Source of the DNA: DATJGR01 sp041739525 | Lineage (GTDB): Bacteria > Pseudomonadota > Gammaproteobacteria > Pseudomonadales > Azotimanducaceae | NCBI GenBank assembly: GCA_041739525.1 | Contig: JBGSNQ010000111.1 | Location: forward strand, 1-64,000 | Direction of reading: 5' to 3' | Length of the DNA stretch: 64,000 bases | Part shown: in pieces, positions 35,214 through 42,346 of the stretch | Numbering within the stretch: position 1 is the stretch's first letter | Layout: each line of letters starts with the position of its first letter | The notes under the pieces: generated by a model | What the model was told of the DNA's origin: nothing | Seen by the model: only the letters and a program-made list of their open reading frames with translations | Database searches by the model: none | Translations under genes and position numbers: made by a program

Positions 35214-36088
35214 TCTACGACATCACGCACGATACGACCTTCGATTACGCGCAGCCAGTCAGTGTTTCGCACCAGTTGTTGCGGCTGGCGCCGCGTGAAT
35301 CCCCCCGACAGAAACCGTTGTACAGCCGCTTGATCGTCGAGCCTGCTCCGGTGATGCGGAATACACGCAACGACTTCTTCGGCAACGAGATTACGTATCT
35401 CACCGTGCAGATGCCGCACTCGCGGCTGAAGATTCGCAGTGCATCTCGCGTCGAAGTGCAGCCGGTCGACGCGGCACTGCTGAATCTCGGCCCCTCCTGG
35501 GAGGAAGTTGCTGCGGAGCTCGACCCTCCAAAGAGCAAGGCAGCCCTCGATGCCAGTCAGTTTGCGTTCGCATCGCCTTACATCGATGTCGATGACGGCG
35601 TGTACACGTTCGCCATGGAAGCGTTCAAGCCGCGCCAACCGTTTCTGACCGCGGTAATGGATCTGACTGCGAAGATCTATCACGAATTCGTCTACGAGGG
35701 CGGCGTGACGGACGTGTGGACGCCGGTGAGCGAGGTGCTGGCGAAGCGGCGCGGCGTTTGCCAGGACTTCGCGCACCTCGAGATTGCAGCTTTGCGCAGC
35801 CTCGGACTGCCCGCGCGCTACATGAGCGGCTATCTTCTCACCCATCCGGCTGAGGGGAAGGAACGACTCGTCGGTGCCGATGCGTCGCATGCGTGGATTG
35901 CAGTCTGGTGCCCGGATTTTGGTTGGGTCGAATTCGATCCGACCAACAATCTGATGCCGTCTGACGAGCACATCGCGCTAGCGTGGGGACGCGACTACGG
36001 CGATGTGAGCCCGACAACCGGCATCATCGTGGGCGGCGGAGCGCACACGGTTGCGGTGGGCGTCAACGTGGAATCCGTTACCGGTTGA
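35210..36088 (+). CDS. Transglutaminase-like cysteine peptidase/amidase family protein
   Basis: This 292-aa protein starts at GTG 35210, overlapping the previous stop (GTGA). It has the N-terminal beta domain (residues 1-80, starting IYDITHDTTFDYAQPV) and a transglutaminase core with C184 (RRGVCQDFAHL), H227 (ASHAWIAVW) and D243 (EFDPTNN). No signal peptide. It belongs to the stand-alone COG1305 type that travels with ATP-grasp/alpha-E genes, and probably hydrolyses or transfers at amide bonds made by the ligase. Last gene of the three-gene system. Confidence 0.92.
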   Translation: MIYDITHDTTFDYAQPVSVSHQLLRLAPRESPRQKPLYSRLIVEPAPVMRNTRNDFFGNEITYLTVQMPHSRLKIRSASRVEVQPVDAALLNLGPSWEEVAAELDPPKSKAALDASQFAFASPYIDVDDGVYTFAMEAFKPRQPFLTAVMDLTAKIYHEFVYEGGVTDVWTPVSEVLAKRRGVCQDFAHLEIAALRSLGLPARYMSGYLLTHPAEGKERLVGADASHAWIAVWCPDFGWVEFDPTNNLMPSDEHIALAWGRDYGDVSPTTGIIVGGGAHTVAVGVNVESVTG

Positions 36089-36535
36089 ACGGGATCGGGT
36101 TTTCCTTCGGTCGCTGATTTCGTGGCTTCTGCGCTCACTTTTGCATCGTGATTCGCATCTGCCGATCCCGCGGCGCCCGCGAGGAGGATCACGAGTTGGC
36201 CGAGCGAAGTCGCTTGAGCGCCGCGTCGAGCTGGGTCGTCGGTTCACCTCGTTCCCGGCAATGGCGGATAGCGGTTGCGGTCTTGCTGGGCGGCTGTTCC
36301 GGCGCGATGCGTGTGCCGACTGGGTTCGATCGGCGAACCGCGCCAGAGCACCAGCCTCTTCGTCGCGATGGCGTCGAAGAAGAAAATCAACGCCGCGTAG
36401 CAGATTGCGGCCTGTTCATCGTATGCCTCTGCTCCACCAACTGCTCTCGATCTGCCACCGTAGGATGCGGCTGAAAAAGGGGTTTGCGCCGGTCGGCAGG
36501 CTGCGGTAGAAACTACGTCCGCACGGGAGGGAGCC
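36089..36535. other. 447-bp gap with no supportable gene
   Basis: Both strands have short open frames but none with a ribosome site and recognisable sequence. The most coding-like are a plus frame ending near 36474 that contains a lipobox-like run (AVAVLLGGCSGAM), and a minus frame ending at about 36194 (TTQLDAALKRLRSANS) without any start codon. Either could be the remnant of a small gene. No terminator hairpin with a U-tract is seen. Confidence 0.4.
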
Positions 36536-37123
36536 ATGATGTCAACAGCGCGACCCGATCCCGTTTCACTTCAGTTTTACGATGACGTCGCGCCGCTTGT
36601 AACCGAACTCGGCCGGGCGATGTGCGTGGCGCTCGACCAGGGACATGCAGTCCTTTGCGCCGTGTCGGATTCGACCCGGCTGATCCTGGAGGAGCAACTC
36701 ACTAAACGCGGGATCGACGTATCCGACGTTCGGACTCGCGGACAGTACGTCCATCTCGATGCCGCAGGTGTGTTGGCGGAGATCACACGCAAAGGCAGAC
36801 CCGATCGAACTCGCTTCGATGATGCGGTTGGATGTGAGGTCGAGAGTCTCGTCAATGAGTATCCCGGCGTTTGGATGTACGGCGAACTTGCCGCCATCAT
36901 GTGGACGCAAGGCCACGAACGGGGAGCCATCGAGGTCGATCGGTTGTGGGCGTCCCTCGCGGAGACGTCGCCGGTGGTGTTGTGTGCAGCCTTTGGCGTT
37001 GAGGCGATGTCGTGGCCGATCGTCGCTAAAGCTCTACAGGTCGAAGTGGCTGAGCAAATTCGTGCGCTTGCCAAGGGCAGCCCAATTGGACTGGCGATTC
37101 ACCGCGGCCCAACGGTTGAGTGA
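36536..37123 (+). CDS. MEDS domain-containing protein (DcmR-like sensory domain)
   Basis: This 195-aa soluble protein has the RecA-like fold pattern of MEDS (methanogen/methylotroph DcmR sensory) domains: HAVLCAVSDSTRLILEEQL, YVHLDAAGVLAEI, NEYPGVWMYGELAAIMWTQG and SPVVLCAAFGVEAM. Such domains sense small ligands or sit in two-component systems. Here it is the whole protein, with no helix-turn-helix, kinase or receiver part. ATG 36536 follows a GGGAGGGAG ribosome site. The neighbours give no clear partner. Confidence 0.82.
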   Translation: MMSTARPDPVSLQFYDDVAPLVTELGRAMCVALDQGHAVLCAVSDSTRLILEEQLTKRGIDVSDVRTRGQYVHLDAAGVLAEITRKGRPDRTRFDDAVGCEVESLVNEYPGVWMYGELAAIMWTQGHERGAIEVDRLWASLAETSPVVLCAAFGVEAMSWPIVAKALQVEVAEQIRALAKGSPIGLAIHRGPTVE

Positions 37124-37153
37124 ACGCGCGTACGCGCCAGCGACAAGCCCCGC

Positions 37154-37366
37154 TCACATTGGCAGCGCCGTACCGAGGGCATGCTCGATCGCTTCTCGAA
37201 ACGAAAGACCGCGGTTGATTCGAGCAATCAACGTTCGGTAGTTGATCTCGAGCTCCTGCAACCAGGTAGACAGGGGGCATGGTCCTGCCGTCGATGAGAG
37301 AGTTTTGGTGTCTCCGCAGGCCGAACACAATTCACGCGACGACCACGGTTGCCAGTAGCTGATCAT
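37154..37366 (-). CDS. Small protein with cysteine pair and helix-turn-helix-like tail
   Basis: This is a 70-aa protein. The N-terminal third has LCSACGDT and a third Cys (GPC). The C-terminal part, INYRTLIARINRGLSFREAIE, resembles the short helix-turn-helix often appended to phage, HNH or recombinase-type proteins. No ribosome site is obvious. It lies tail to tail with the MEDS gene, 30 bp apart. A small DNA-binding protein is possible, but the assignment rests on one short motif. Confidence 0.5.
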   Translation of the reverse strand: MISYWQPWSSRELCSACGDTKTLSSTAGPCPLSTWLQELEINYRTLIARINRGLSFREAIEHALGTALPM

Positions 37367-37411
37367 GCCCGTAGTCCTTGATCGTTCGCGGAGTGTTCAG
37401 CCGCGGGTCTG

Positions 37412-37579
37412 TTAAGCCTTCTGAACGTCGCGGCCGCCACACTTCGGGCAACGGACTGGGTAGAGCGGCCGGCGATCGCGCTCTGCTTCTCTACGCTCTC
37501 GATCGGTCAGAAGCTCGACCGGAAAACTGCAACGCGCATTGGCACCCAGTCGGGAACGGGCGCGAGCGTGTCCAAGAAA
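37412..37579 (-). pseudogene. Zinc-ribbon reading frame without a canonical start
   Basis: On the minus strand a 55-codon frame runs from just after a TAG at 37580-37582 to TAA at 37412-37414. Its C-terminal 43 residues look like a real protein: ANARCSFPVELLTDRE, then RRPLYPVRCPKCGGRDVQKA, ending in a CPxCG zinc knuckle with an upstream Cys. No ATG, GTG or TTG lies in frame between the TAG and this part, so the gene has lost its start by a frameshift or nonsense change, or uses a rare CTG codon. It is beside another small cysteine-containing frame on the same strand. Confidence 0.45.
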
Positions 37580-37703
37580 CTACTCGATCTGACCTGCTGT
37601 GCGGGAAGCGCGTCGTTCCAAGTCAAAGCATGCGTGCACTCACGCTGCACTTTGGAGGTTTCGCGTCAGTCGGGCGAAATCTCGAAAAATCCAGTGTCTT
37701 AAT

Positions 37704-37780
37704 TGGTCGGAGTGAGAGGATTTGAACCTCCGGCCCCCACGTCCCGAACGTGGTGCTCTACCAAGCTGAGCTACACTCCG
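37704..37780 (-). tRNA. tRNA-Pro (anticodon CGG)
   Basis: The minus-strand sequence folds as a full 77-nt cloverleaf: acceptor CGGAGTG/CACTCCG, D-arm with GCTCAGCTTGGTAGAGC, anticodon stem CCACG/CGTGG with loop TTCGGGA (anticodon CGG, decoding CCG), and T-arm GGTTCAAATCC. The 3' end A-CCA is encoded. CCG is a frequent proline codon in the neighbouring genes. It lies between the small-gene zone and ispB. Confidence 0.97.
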
Positions 37781-37866
37781 ATGCCCAAGGCGCAAAGGCC
37801 GCGTATTCTAATGTGGGCCCCAGCCGAATCCAACAGCAAACGCACCTCGATCGACGTGTGAGTCGA

Positions 37867-38898
37867 TTAGTTGAGGCGCGAGACGCAGAAGTGAGCGAGG
37901 TGGGCGAGTGCGTCGCGGTATTTGCCGCTGGGAATTTCCGCTAACAGGTCGATCGCGCGCTGTGCCTGCACTTCTGCTTCGTGGCGTGTTCGATCAAGCG
38001 CACCACAACGCTTCACTGCAAGGATGACGTCGGCCAATGCCGCGCTCGATCGCGTTTCGATTGCTTCTCGAACGATCATCCGATCGGCGTTCGAGCCGTG
38101 ACGCAGAGTGTGGATGAGCGGCAACGTCAGTTTTCCTTCGGCCAGATCGTCGCCCGCATTCTTGCCCATCACCGCGGGATCGCCGGCGTAGTCGAGCCAG
38201 TCGTCGACGAGTTGATATGCGAGACCCAGCGTGAGGCCGTAGTCGCGAAGGGCGTTGATCGGAGCTTCGTCGCGGCTTACCAGCACGGCCGCGGTTTGCG
38301 ATGCGGCTTGAAACAACATCGCCGTCTTCGCGCGGATGACGTTGAAGTAGTCGGCTTCGCTGACTTCGGCCTTGCCGATGTTGGCGAGTTGCTGAACCTC
38401 GCCTTCGGCGATGACGTTGGTCGCATCTGACAGAATCGAGATGATGTCGATGCGGCCGAGTTCGACCATCAGCTGAAACGCCCGCGAGTAGAGAAAGTCT
38501 CCCACCAGAACGCTGGGTGCATTGCCCCAGAGGTGGTTCGCAGTGGCGCGACCCCGGCGCAGATCGGACCGGTCGACAACGTCATCGTGCAGCAGCGTCG
38601 CGGTGTGCAGGAATTCGATGATCGCGGCCAGTTTGATGTGGTCGGTACCGTTGTAACCAAGGGATCTCGCACTAAGAAGAACGAGCAGCGGACGCAGACG
38701 TTTGCCGCCGCTATCGATGATGTGCCTGCCGATCTCCTCGACCAGGCCGACGTCGGAGGTGAGGCGGCGAGGGATCAGCGCGTTCACCGCGTCGAAGTCA
38801 CTTGCCACGAGCGCGTACACACCTTTGATGTCGGGCGGTGAGGTCGTCGCGTTGAGTTGGGATGTGCCGGCTGTACTAGTGGGCATGTGGCGTGCCAT
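37867..38898 (-). CDS. ispB: Polyprenyl (octaprenyl) diphosphate synthase
   Basis: This is a 343-aa trans-prenyltransferase. The first aspartate-rich motif DDVVD is at residues 105-109 with LRRGRATANHLWG after it; the second is DDWLD, followed by the Lys-containing GKNAGDDLAEGKLTLPLI. It extends farnesyl diphosphate with IPP to make the long side chain of ubiquinone. It lies divergent from rplU, the arrangement in Pseudomonas and E. coli, which supports the ispB assignment. Start at ATG 38898; an ATG at 38886 is an alternative. Product chain length cannot be read from the sequence alone. Confidence 0.95.
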   Translation of the reverse strand: MARHMPTSTAGTSQLNATTSPPDIKGVYALVASDFDAVNALIPRRLTSDVGLVEEIGRHIIDSGGKRLRPLLVLLSARSLGYNGTDHIKLAAIIEFLHTATLLHDDVVDRSDLRRGRATANHLWGNAPSVLVGDFLYSRAFQLMVELGRIDIISILSDATNVIAEGEVQQLANIGKAEVSEADYFNVIRAKTAMLFQAASQTAAVLVSRDEAPINALRDYGLTLGLAYQLVDDWLDYAGDPAVMGKNAGDDLAEGKLTLPLIHTLRHGSNADRMIVREAIETRSSAALADVILAVKRCGALDRTRHEAEVQAQRAIDLLAEIPSGKYRDALAHLAHFCVSRLN

Positions 38899-38915
38899 TT
38901 CCGGCGTGTCGCTCG

Positions 38916-38944
38916 TTGTATTGAGTATTCTTTGCCCGTAGAAT
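38916..38944 (+). promoter_or_regulatory. Sigma-70 promoter of the rplU operon
   Basis: TTGTAT at 38916-38921 and TAGAAT at 38939-38944 are separated by 17 bp, 116 bp upstream of the rplU start. The intervening leader (to 39060) contains a GC-rich hairpin (GCGCC...GGGCGC near 38949-38965). Confidence 0.6.
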
Positions 38945-39060
38945 TACGCGCCTTTTGCGGGCGCCCCTGCTTGTAGGTAGCAAGAGGGGTCGGGGCCATT
39001 GTAATACAGACTTCCCTCTAGCAGTCCCTAGAATGCGGATCGTCTCCAGGAGCTTGGTAT

Positions 39061-39372
39061 ATGTTTGCGGTATTCAAGAGTGGTGGCAAGCAACACCGCG
39101 TCAGTGAAGGTGAAGTGGTGCGGCTCGAACTGATCGATGCGGAACCGGGTGCGTCGCTCACGTTCGATGAAGTGCTGCTTGTTGCTGAAGGCGACAACGT
39201 CTCCGTCGGCGCCCCCTATGTCGCGGGCGGGAAGGTGACGGCAGAAGTCGTCGGACACGATCGCCACGACAAAATCCGCATCATCAAATTCCGTCGCCGC
39301 AAGCACTACATGCGTCGAGCAGGGCACCGTCAGTGGTACACCGACGTCCGCATCACCGGAATCAAAGGCTAG
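39061..39372 (+). CDS. rplU: 50S ribosomal protein L21
   Basis: This 103-aa protein has the full L21 pattern: MFAVFKSGGKQHRVSEGEVV, FDEVLLVAEGD, YVAGGKVTAEVVGHDRHDKI and FRRRKHYMRRAGHRQ, the 23S rRNA-binding basic stretch. Length is standard. It heads the rplU-rpmA-obg operon with 10 bp to rpmA. AGGAG precedes the start. Confidence 0.99.
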   Translation: MFAVFKSGGKQHRVSEGEVVRLELIDAEPGASLTFDEVLLVAEGDNVSVGAPYVAGGKVTAEVVGHDRHDKIRIIKFRRRKHYMRRAGHRQWYTDVRITGIKG

Positions 39373-39382
39373 GAGTCGTTTC

Positions 39383-39646
39383 ATGGCACACAAAAAAGCA
39401 GGCGGAAGTACACGTAACGGCCGCGATTCTCATTCGAAACGACTCGGCCTGAAGAAGTTCGGCGGTGAAATCGTCGTTGCCGGGAACATCATCGTTCGCC
39501 AGCGCGGCACGCAATTCCACCCCGGTGCGAATGTTGCGTGTGGTCGCGACCACACTCTCTTCGCGACGGCGGACGGTCAGGTGAAATTCGAAGAGAAAGG
39601 CCGCCGCAAGCGTCGGCTCGTCAGCGTGGTTGCTGCCGAGGCGTAA
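39383..39646 (+). CDS. rpmA: 50S ribosomal protein L27
   Basis: This is an 87-aa protein. It begins MAHKKAGGSTRNGRDSHSKR, the N-terminal tail that reaches the peptidyl-transferase centre; there is no N-terminal extension needing cleavage. RQRGTQFHPGANVACGRDHTLF is fully conserved. It follows rplU and precedes obg by 36 bp. Confidence 0.99.
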   Translation: MAHKKAGGSTRNGRDSHSKRLGLKKFGGEIVVAGNIIVRQRGTQFHPGANVACGRDHTLFATADGQVKFEEKGRRKRRLVSVVAAEA

Positions 39647-39682
39647 AACTCCGCCGCCCACAGCGGCAAGGCGTTTCGTTCC

Positions 39683-40864
39683 ATGCAGTTCGTCGACGAA
39701 GCCACGATCCAGGTTGAAGCCGGCCGGGGCGGCAAAGGCGCGTGCTCGTTTCGCCGCGAGAAATACATCGCAATGGGCGGCCCTGACGGTGGCGACGGCG
39801 GTGACGGCGGCGATGTGGTACTCGAAGCCGACGCGTCGCTCAATACGCTCATCGACTTCCGTTACCAGTCCCGTTACCGGGCTGAGCACGGAGCATCGGG
39901 CCATTCGAAGGACATGACTGGTCGTTGCGGCAAGGATCTGGTGATCCGCGTGCCGAGCGGCACAACGGTCGTAGATGAAGATACGCTCGAGATCCTCGGC
40001 GACATGGCGACGAGCGGTGGTCGCCTGGTGGTTGCGCGCGGTGGTGGCCACGGTTTCGGCAACACCCACTACAAATCCTCGACCAATCGTGCACCGCGAA
40101 AAACGACGCCCGGATTTCCCGGCGAGATCCGTCGGCTGCGCCTGCAACTGAAAGTGCTAGCAGACGTTGGTCTGTTGGGCATGCCGAACGCAGGAAAGTC
40201 GACGCTGCTCGCGCGCGTTTCAGCGTCGCGGCCGAAGATCGCCGACTATCCCTTCACTACTCTCACACCGAACCTGGGCGTAGTCCGTATCGGCGAGGAG
40301 CGCAGCTTCGTCATGGCCGACATTCCGGGCCTCATAGAAGGCGCCGCAATGGGCGCCGGTCTCGGCACACAGTTTCTGCGTCACCTTGCGCGTTGCCGTG
40401 TTCTGCTGCATCTGATTGAGGTGGCGCCGCTCGACGGAAGCGATCCGGTCGAGAATGCGCGCGCCATAGAAGCTGAAGTGGAAAGCTATAGTCCGACACT
40501 GATGCGACGACCGCGTTGGGTGGTGATGACCAAGGCAGACGTCACGACCGCGGATGAAAAGGAGCGGGTGCTCGATTCGATGCGCGAAGCGTTTCCGAAT
40601 CGTCCTATGTTCGCCATCTCGGCAGTCAGCGGCGAGGGGATCGATGTGCTGACGACTGCGCTGATGCGGCACATCGAGGCTAGCCGCAACTCGCTGTCCG
40701 AGGACGTCGAGCTGGCCGCGGCCGAAGCTGCGCTCGACGCAGAGATTGCAGCAGACGTTCTGCGCCAGTCGCTTGCTCGACGGCCGCAGCGCCCGTCCGG
40801 AGCCGAACCGGATCCCGACCCGGTCGACGACTCCGAAGTCGAAGTCATTTATCGCGCAGAATGA
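39683..40864 (+). CDS. obgE: GTPase Obg (CgtA), ribosome assembly
   Basis: This is a 393-aa protein. The glycine-rich Obg fold covers residues 1-158 (AGRGGKGACSFRREK, GGDGGDGGDV). The G domain has G1 GMPNAGKST, G2 within DYPFTTLTPN, G3 DIPGLIEGA and G4 TKAD. The C-terminus is acidic and Pro-rich (PDPDPVDDSEVEV). It acts in late 50S assembly and the stringent response. Its end lies five bases before the proB start. Confidence 0.98.
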   Translation: MQFVDEATIQVEAGRGGKGACSFRREKYIAMGGPDGGDGGDGGDVVLEADASLNTLIDFRYQSRYRAEHGASGHSKDMTGRCGKDLVIRVPSGTTVVDEDTLEILGDMATSGGRLVVARGGGHGFGNTHYKSSTNRAPRKTTPGFPGEIRRLRLQLKVLADVGLLGMPNAGKSTLLARVSASRPKIADYPFTTLTPNLGVVRIGEERSFVMADIPGLIEGAAMGAGLGTQFLRHLARCRVLLHLIEVAPLDGSDPVENARAIEAEVESYSPTLMRRPRWVVMTKADVTTADEKERVLDSMREAFPNRPMFAISAVSGEGIDVLTTALMRHIEASRNSLSEDVELAAAEAALDAEIAADVLRQSLARRPQRPSGAEPDPDPVDDSEVEVIYRAE

Positions 40865-40868
40865 CCAC

Positions 40869-42005
40869 TTGAGCGAGGAACTCGAAGAACGTCGGCGTTT
40901 GCGCGATCACGGCCGTTGGGTGGTGAAAATCGGCAGTTCGCTGCTGACCGCCGAAGGGCAGGGCATCGATCGTGACGGAATTCAACGCTGGGCAGGCGAG
41001 ATCGCACGATTGGTTGCCGAAGGCTGCGAAGTGGTGCTCGTAACGTCGGGTGCCGTTGCAGAGGGATGCAGTCGACTCGGGTTTCGCGAACGTCCCACCG
41101 CGATTCACGAACTTCAGGCCGCGGCCGCTGTCGGTCAGATGGGGTTGATCGAGGCATACGAAACGGCGTTTCAGCGCCACGGATTACGAACGGCTCTCGT
41201 GTTGCTGACGCACGACGATCTGTCGAATCGGCAACGCTATCTGAACGCAAGAACGACGCTTCGAACGCTGCTCGAGCTCGGTGTCGTTCCGGTGATCAAC
41301 GAGAACGATACGGTGGCGACCGACGAAATTCGTTTTGGCGACAACGACACGTTGGGCGCGCTCGTCACCAATCTCGTTGAGGCGCACGTGCTCGTGTTGC
41401 TCACCGATCGCGACGGTCTGTACGAATCCGACCCCGATGTAGATCCCAATGCACCACTGGTTCGTTTCGCACGCGCCAACGACAACCGTCTGGTAAAAAT
41501 GGCTGGAAACGTTGCAGGTTCGGTCGGCGTGGGTGGGATGGCGACAAAGATCGGTGCGGCTCGCGTGGCGGCACGTTCCGGCGCACACACGATGATCGCG
41601 AACGGCGCCACTGTGGATGTGTTGGTGAGGTTGCGCGGTGGAGAATCTATCGGCACGTTGCTTGCGCCGGACGTAGAAGTTCTGCTCGCGCGCAAACGCT
41701 GGATCGCGGGACAGCTGAAGACGAAAGGAGAGCTGGTGCTCGACGCAGGCGCCGTACGCGTGTTGCGCCATGGCGGAAAGAGCCTGCTACCGGTTGGTGT
41801 AACCGCTACGCACGGTAAGTTTGCGCGCGGTGAGGTAGTGCTGTGTCTGGATCCCGACGGTGGCGCGGTGGCCAAGGGTCTCGTCAACTACTCGAGCGAC
41901 GAAACCCAGAAGATCCTCGGTTGTTCTACCCGCGACATTGAGGGGCGCCTGAGCTACGTGCGGGAGCCCGAGCTGATGCATCGGGACAACCTGGTGTTGC
42001 TTTGA
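40869..42005 (+). CDS. proB: Glutamate 5-kinase
   Basis: This 378-aa protein makes gamma-glutamyl phosphate, the first step of proline synthesis. The amino acid kinase domain (WVVKIGSSLLTAEGQGID, VTSGAVAEG, INENDTVATDEIRFGDND, LLTDRDGLY) is followed by a C-terminal PUA domain (KTKGELVLDAGAVRVL, KSLLPVGVTATHGKF). No ATG or GTG fits the conserved N-terminus; TTG 40869, right after obg, is the likely start. It converges with rpsT with five bases between stops. Confidence 0.96.
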   Translation: MSEELEERRRLRDHGRWVVKIGSSLLTAEGQGIDRDGIQRWAGEIARLVAEGCEVVLVTSGAVAEGCSRLGFRERPTAIHELQAAAAVGQMGLIEAYETAFQRHGLRTALVLLTHDDLSNRQRYLNARTTLRTLLELGVVPVINENDTVATDEIRFGDNDTLGALVTNLVEAHVLVLLTDRDGLYESDPDVDPNAPLVRFARANDNRLVKMAGNVAGSVGVGGMATKIGAARVAARSGAHTMIANGATVDVLVRLRGGESIGTLLAPDVEVLLARKRWIAGQLKTKGELVLDAGAVRVLRHGGKSLLPVGVTATHGKFARGEVVLCLDPDGGAVAKGLVNYSSDETQKILGCSTRDIEGRLSYVREPELMHRDNLVLL

Positions 42006-42010
42006 CAGCC

Positions 42011-42277
42011 TCAGCCCGTCAGGGCTTTGACTTGCGCGTTCATCCGGGCCTTATGGCGAGCCGCCTTGTGGCGGTGGATGATGCCTTTCGTGACCATACC
42101 GTCGATCACTGGAATCGCGGCCGTCAGCGCGGCTTGCGCATCTGCCTTGTTGCCGCTTGCGATGGCTGCTTGAGTGCGTTTGATGGACGTCCGCACCATC
42201 GAGCGCTGACTCGCGTTCTGACGGCGGCGTTTTTCGCTTTGTCGCACGCGTTTGCGAGCGGATGCGCTGTTAGCCAA
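42011..42277 (-). CDS. rpsT: 30S ribosomal protein S20
   Basis: This 88-aa protein shows ANSASARKRVRQSEKRR, VRTSIKRTQAAI and GIIHRHKAARHKARM, the three S20 helices. The only start matching the conserved N-terminus is TTG at 42277, seven bases after GAGGAG. A UUG start is also used by E. coli rpsT, where it takes part in control of S20 synthesis. It is transcribed opposite to its neighbours, as in Pseudomonas. Confidence 0.97.
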   Translation of the reverse strand: MANSASARKRVRQSEKRRRQNASQRSMVRTSIKRTQAAIASGNKADAQAALTAAIPVIDGMVTKGIIHRHKAARHKARMNAQVKALTG

Positions 42278-42317
42278 GCTGATCTCCTCGAGAATTCGGG
42301 AAAAAATGAAGCGCGGT

Positions 42318-42346
42318 AATATGCCGTCGGGGCAGGCGAGTGTCAA
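42318..42346 (-). promoter_or_regulatory. Sigma-70 promoter of rpsT
   Basis: On the minus strand TTGACA (42346-42341) and CATATT (42323-42318) are 17 bp apart, about 40 bp upstream of the TTG start. The -35 box lies inside the first codons of murJ on the other strand, so the two genes overlap at the control level. Confidence 0.55.

Noticed and set aside
35995..36192. 65-codon minus frame with an Ala-rich start
   Set aside because: It overlaps the end of the transglutaminase antisense and lacks a ribosome site and homologous pattern.
36148..36474. Plus frame with a lipobox-like AVAVLLGGC
   Set aside because: No ribosome site, the hydrophobic run begins 40 residues into the frame, and the rest has no recognisable sequence. 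Recorded as an unsupported gap.
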